From: an uncultured Gemmiger sp.
Lineage (GTDB): Bacteria > Bacillota > Clostridia > Oscillospirales > Ruminococcaceae
Direction: 5' to 3'
DNA: 8,431 nucleotides
Assembly (NCBI GenBank): GCA_959018215.1
Contig: CAUEKL010000095.1
Location: forward strand, 1 to 8,431
Made by a program: the position numbers and the translations under genes. Of this stretch, positions 5,657 to 8,431 are shown one piece after another. Each line of letters begins with the position of its first letter. Positions within the stretch are counted from its first letter, which is position 1. The notes below the pieces were generated by a model. It saw nothing but the letters and a program-made list of their open reading frames with translations. It had not been told where the DNA came from and searched no databases.

Positions 5657-8173
5657 ATGCTGCTCAAACACTTCCAGTCGGTGGAAAAAACCGAAAACGG
5701 CTACCGCATCCATGGCGACAACGCCGACGTGATGCTGGTTTTCATGACCGACGACATCATCCGTGTGCGGGTCTCTTTCGACCGCCGTTTCAAAGAAGAA
5801 TCCTACACCCTGGTCACCACCGCCTGGCCCGACCGGATGGACACCCTGCTGGCGGGGGAGCGTACCCGCATCACCGCCCTGGACGTCCCCTGCGAGGAGA
5901 CCGACAAGACCCTGACCTTCCGCACCGCCACCCTCAAGCTGGTGTTCCGAAAATGCCCCTTCTCCATGCTGCTGTACACCGCCGACGGGGAACTGATCTA
6001 CCAGGACCTGCGGGAGCGTGCCTTTGAGAAGGACCAGCTGGGGCGTCTGTCCCACTATTCCCGCATGGACCGCGCCCACGACCACTTCTACGGCTTCGGC
6101 GAAAAGACCGGCCATCTGGACAAGAAGGGCCGCCGCCTGCGCATGTCCCCCAAGGACGCCATCGGCCATGATCCGGAAAGCGGCGACCCCATGTACAAGC
6201 ATATCCCGTTCTACATCCGGGTGAACGATGAACAGCGCCACGCTCTGGGCCTGTTCTACCACAACTCCTACGACAGCGTCTTTGATATGGGCCAGGAGAT
6301 TTCCGGCTACTGGGACCGCTACTGCTACTACCAGACCGACGGCGGGGACATCGACCTCTTCCTGCTCAACGGACCTTCCATGGCGGCGGTGCTGGACCAC
6401 TACACCCTGCTCACCGGCCGCAGCGCCCTGCCCACCAAACAGTCCCTGGGCTACTGCGCTTCCACCATGTACTACGCCGAGCTGGAACAGGACTGCGACG
6501 AGGAGATCTACAAGGTCATCGACAAGCACAAAAAGGAAGGGGTCCTCATCGACAACTTCTGGCTGGCTTCCGGCTACACCAGCGGCGAGGAGGACAACCT
6601 GCGGTATGTGTTCAACTGGAACCACCGCCGCTTCCCCGACCCGGCAGGCTTCTTTGCCAGGATGAACGCCATGGGCATCAACGTCATCCCCAACCTCAAG
6701 CCCGGCATTCTGAAAAACCACCCTTACCGGGACCTGTTTGAGAAAAACGACGTCTTCATCAAGAACCCCAACGGCAACGGCGACTACTACGGCCGCTGGT
6801 GGGGCGGGGAAGGCCGCTTCTTCGACTTCACCGGGGAGAAGGGCCGCAACACCTGGAAAGAGCTGCTCAAGAAGAACGTGCTGGAACTGGGTGCCAAGAC
6901 CGTCTGGAACGACAACTGCGAGATGGACGGCGTGGAGGATCGGGACGCCCAGTGCGACTTTGAGGGCGAAAAGGGCACCATGGCCGACCTGAAGATCATG
7001 CACTCCAACCTGATGGCCTATGTGGGCAAGCAGGCCCTGGCCGAAGTCTACCCCGGGGAGCGTCCCTACATCATCAACCGGGCGGGTTTTGCGGGTATCC
7101 AGCGGTATGCCCAGGTCTGGGGCGGGGACAACCTTACCGACTGGCGCACCGTCAAGTTCAACATTGCCACCATTCTGGGCATGGGCCTGTCCGGCTGCGC
7201 CAACATGGGCTGCGATATCGGCGGCTTTGCGGGCGGCGCCCCCGAAGCCGAGCTGCTGCTGCGCTGGATCCAGAGCGGCATCTTCCAGCCCCGGTTCTGC
7301 CTGAACTCCGCCAACGACGACAACACCGTCACCCAGCCCTGGATGTATGAGGAGAACAACGACTACATCCGCGCCGCCTACGCCCTGCGCTACCGGATGC
7401 TGCCCTACCTGTACTCCCTGATGTACGAGGCCAACCAGGACGGCATGCCCGCCATGCGCCCGCTCTTCCTGGAATTCCCCGACGATCCCGCCTGCTACTC
7501 CGATGAGAACCTGACCTTTATGTTCGGTCCTGCGGTGCTGGTGGCCAACGTGGTGGAAAAGGGCGCCAGGACCCGCACCGTCTACCTGCCTGCCGGTACC
7601 ACCTGGTACGATATGAACGACAACCTGCGCCCCTACGCGGGCGGCCAGACCATTGAAGTGCCGGTGGACCTGGGCTCCATCCCCATGTTCCTGCGGGGCT
7701 CCGGCGTCTTTGTCACCAGCGAGGATGTGAAGCACATCGAGAGCGACACCCTGCGCCATCTGGACCTGCTCATCGCCGCCGAGACCGATACCTCCTTCGT
7801 GCTGTATGACGACGCCGGCCACACCGAGCAGTCCACGCAGGGCAATTTCTCCCGCACCGCCATCACCCTCACTGCCGGCGACCGTACCACCATCGCCTTC
7901 CGCAAGACCGGCAGCTATGCCGACACGGTCAACAGCCTGACCCTGCGCCTGGTCAGCAAGGCCAAGGGCGCCTACTGGGTCACGGTGGACGGCAAGCCGG
8001 TACAGCGCACCATCGTGCGGGAAGCCTTCGACGCCGCCGACTGTGCCTGGTACTACAACATGTCCGACCGCACCATCTGGGTCAAGTATCCCAAACCGGC
8101 CAAGGATGACTACGAAGTGGTCATCTCCACCGAAAAGTTTGACCTGGTGGGGATGGTCAAACCCGAAGAATAA
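5657..8173 (+). CDS. Cytoplasmic GH31 family alpha-glycosidase paralog (GH31-B)
   Basis: This is the second GH31 enzyme, collinear with GH31-A over its whole length; by eye 45 of 91 residues match across the catalytic segment (GH31-A 410-500). The 838 residues have the same domain order: N-terminal beta-sandwich with YGFGEKTG (145-152), barrel, C-terminal sandwich, and SFVLYDDAG (713-721) in the distal domain. Nucleophile D419 (W417-N-D-N-C-E422), acid/base D491 (W488-G-G-D-N), R475 and D520-I-G-G-F524 are kept, so it should be catalytic. Its active site differs from its twin: N550 stands where GH31-A has H548, Q560 replaces E558, C267 replaces Q267, and A304 replaces S304. A different sugar or linkage is likely. 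It has no signal peptide. It begins 18 bases after GH31-A with AAAGGA 5 bases upstream, so the two are surely co-transcribed, and a strong terminator follows. It arose by an old tandem duplication or by joining of two relatives; the divergence rules out a recent copy. Confidence 0.93.
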   Translation: MLLKHFQSVEKTENGYRIHGDNADVMLVFMTDDIIRVRVSFDRRFKEESYTLVTTAWPDRMDTLLAGERTRITALDVPCEETDKTLTFRTATLKLVFRKCPFSMLLYTADGELIYQDLRERAFEKDQLGRLSHYSRMDRAHDHFYGFGEKTGHLDKKGRRLRMSPKDAIGHDPESGDPMYKHIPFYIRVNDEQRHALGLFYHNSYDSVFDMGQEISGYWDRYCYYQTDGGDIDLFLLNGPSMAAVLDHYTLLTGRSALPTKQSLGYCASTMYYAELEQDCDEEIYKVIDKHKKEGVLIDNFWLASGYTSGEEDNLRYVFNWNHRRFPDPAGFFARMNAMGINVIPNLKPGILKNHPYRDLFEKNDVFIKNPNGNGDYYGRWWGGEGRFFDFTGEKGRNTWKELLKKNVLELGAKTVWNDNCEMDGVEDRDAQCDFEGEKGTMADLKIMHSNLMAYVGKQALAEVYPGERPYIINRAGFAGIQRYAQVWGGDNLTDWRTVKFNIATILGMGLSGCANMGCDIGGFAGGAPEAELLLRWIQSGIFQPRFCLNSANDDNTVTQPWMYEENNDYIRAAYALRYRMLPYLYSLMYEANQDGMPAMRPLFLEFPDDPACYSDENLTFMFGPAVLVANVVEKGARTRTVYLPAGTTWYDMNDNLRPYAGGQTIEVPVDLGSIPMFLRGSGVFVTSEDVKHIESDTLRHLDLLIAAETDTSFVLYDDAGHTEQSTQGNFSRTAITLTAGDRTTIAFRKTGSYADTVNSLTLRLVSKAKGAYWVTVDGKPVQRTIVREAFDAADCAWYYNMSDRTIWVKYPKPAKDDYEVVISTEKFDLVGMVKPEE

Positions 8174-8200
8174 TTGCGTTTCCCTCTCTTCCCATATATG

Positions 8201-8251
8201 GAAATGCCGCAGCCCGGGCTGCGGCATTTCTGCTTTTCTGCCGCTGTTTTT
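8201..8251 (+). terminator. Intrinsic terminator ending the operon
   Basis: Positions 8201-8230 are a perfect 30-base palindrome, each arm 15 bases (left arm GAAATGCCGCAGCCC), beginning 27 bases after the GH31-B stop. As RNA it gives a stem of about 13 bp with a small loop. TTTT (8234-8237) and TTTTT (8247-8251) follow on the + strand. The other side has no T-run when read from the - strand, so it should serve mainly the + strand genes. Confidence 0.9.
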
Positions 8252-8378
8252 CCAAAACCGGGACCGGTGCGACACGCCCCGCCACAATCCGCACCCCGCC
8301 GCCGCTATAATAGCAGGCATGGCGGGAAAGTCCCCGCACAAGACCAAGCGGAAGGTGGAGAGCAATACGAGGAACGAT
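8252..8378. other. Intergenic stretch between convergent units
   Basis: I see no convincing gene here. It holds a perfect TATAAT (8306-8311, + strand) without a matching -35 box at the proper distance, and a small stem GCGGG (8322-8326) with CCCGC (8333-8337). An ATG at 8319 opens a + strand frame that runs to the window edge, but it lacks a ribosome site and uses codons foreign to this locus. Confidence 0.4.
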
Positions 8379-8431
8379 CTACATACAAAGGCCCGGCAGC
8401 AGGATGCCCAGCAGGGCGGCCAGGGCCAGAG
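8379..8431 (-). CDS. C-terminal end of a probable membrane protein (partial)
   Basis: Read on the - strand, the last 53 bases give LALAALLGILLPGLCM and then TAG (stop at 8381-8379). The segment is hydrophobic like a final membrane helix, and its codons are nearly all C- or G-ending (CTG, GCC, GGC, ATC, CCG), as in the genes of this window. The gene would converge on the GH31 operon, with the rest beyond the window edge. With only 16 residues the family cannot be recognised, and the frame could be chance. Confidence 0.45.
   Translation of the reverse strand, partial: LALAALLGILLPGLCM

Noticed and set aside
3146..8173. Sulfoquinovosidase (YihQ-like) function for the GH31 pair, suggested by the acid-carrying transporter
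   Set aside because: The nucleophile segment W-x-D-N-C-E does not look like the D-F-G-E type segment I recall for YihQ, and no sulfosugar catabolic genes are nearby.
8192..8201. Palindrome CCATATATGG before the terminator
   Set aside because: A single short palindrome in a 3' untranslated region; the resemblance to a eukaryotic CArG box has no meaning here.
8322..8337. GGAAAGTCC-like bases recalling a conserved segment of RNase P RNA
   Set aside because: GGGAAAGTCC lies too near the possible start, with none of the other conserved RNase P RNA segments around it.
1670..8365. Giant - strand open frame of 2231 codons
   Set aside because: Its codons are exact complements of those of dctM and both GH31 genes, and its protein is rich in Gly, Ala, Val, His, Gln and Asp without recognisable domains. 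It follows from codon bias.
8319..8431. + strand gene starting at the ATG at 8319
   Set aside because: There is no ribosome site, and it uses CTA and other A/T-ending codons that are absent or rare in the neighbouring genes; the - strand reading fits the codon bias better.
1..8431. CRISPR arrays, insertion sequences, tRNA or rRNA genes
   Set aside because: No repeated units with spacers, no transposase, no terminal repeats and no RNA gene signatures were seen in the window.

Overview
The window looks like chromosomal DNA from a GC-rich, gut-type anaerobic Firmicute. Oscillospiraceae (Faecalibacterium, Gemmiger, Subdoligranulum and relatives) is my best guess, based on strong AGGAGG-type ribosome sites, a Gram-positive-style lipoprotein substrate-binding protein, cysteine-containing cytosolic enzymes and extreme C/G-ending codon use. 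The taxon is an inference from style, not from a marker gene.

Layout: a 128-base leader is followed by five genes on the + strand that read as one transcription unit. The first three encode a complete TRAP (tripartite ATP-independent periplasmic) transporter: dctP, the lipoprotein substrate-binding protein (129-1154); dctQ, the small four-helix membrane subunit (1221-1700); and dctM, the large permease (1700-3016), whose start overlaps the dctQ stop. After a 129-base gap with two hairpins come two homologous GH31 glycoside hydrolases, here called GH31-A (3146-5638, 830 aa) and GH31-B (5657-8173, 838 aa), 18 bases apart. A strong intrinsic terminator follows at 8201-8251. The last 53 bases probably hold the C-terminal end of a convergent membrane-protein gene on the - strand.

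How the genes fit together: TRAP transporters use an ion gradient and normally carry carboxylate- or sulfonate-bearing solutes. The DctP here has the arginine position that holds the substrate acid group in the family. The two GH31 enzymes have no signal peptide, so they should act in the cytoplasm on what the transporter brings in. The simplest reading is a pathway in which a small acidic alpha-glycoside is imported intact and then cleaved inside the cell. The substrate cannot be named from the sequence, and no sugar-acid catabolic gene or regulator lies in the window.

The most interesting point is in the GH31 pair. Both keep the catalytic nucleophile and acid/base aspartates, but both use an unusual W-x-D-N-C-E nucleophile motif and lack the Asp that in classical GH31 enzymes binds the sugar hydroxyls. 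GH31-B has also exchanged the conserved active-site His for Asn. The twins are therefore probably not redundant and may cleave different linkages or sugars. The dctM and GH31 genes contain no in-frame TTA, CTA or TCA codon, which leaves a spurious 2231-codon open frame on the opposite strand.
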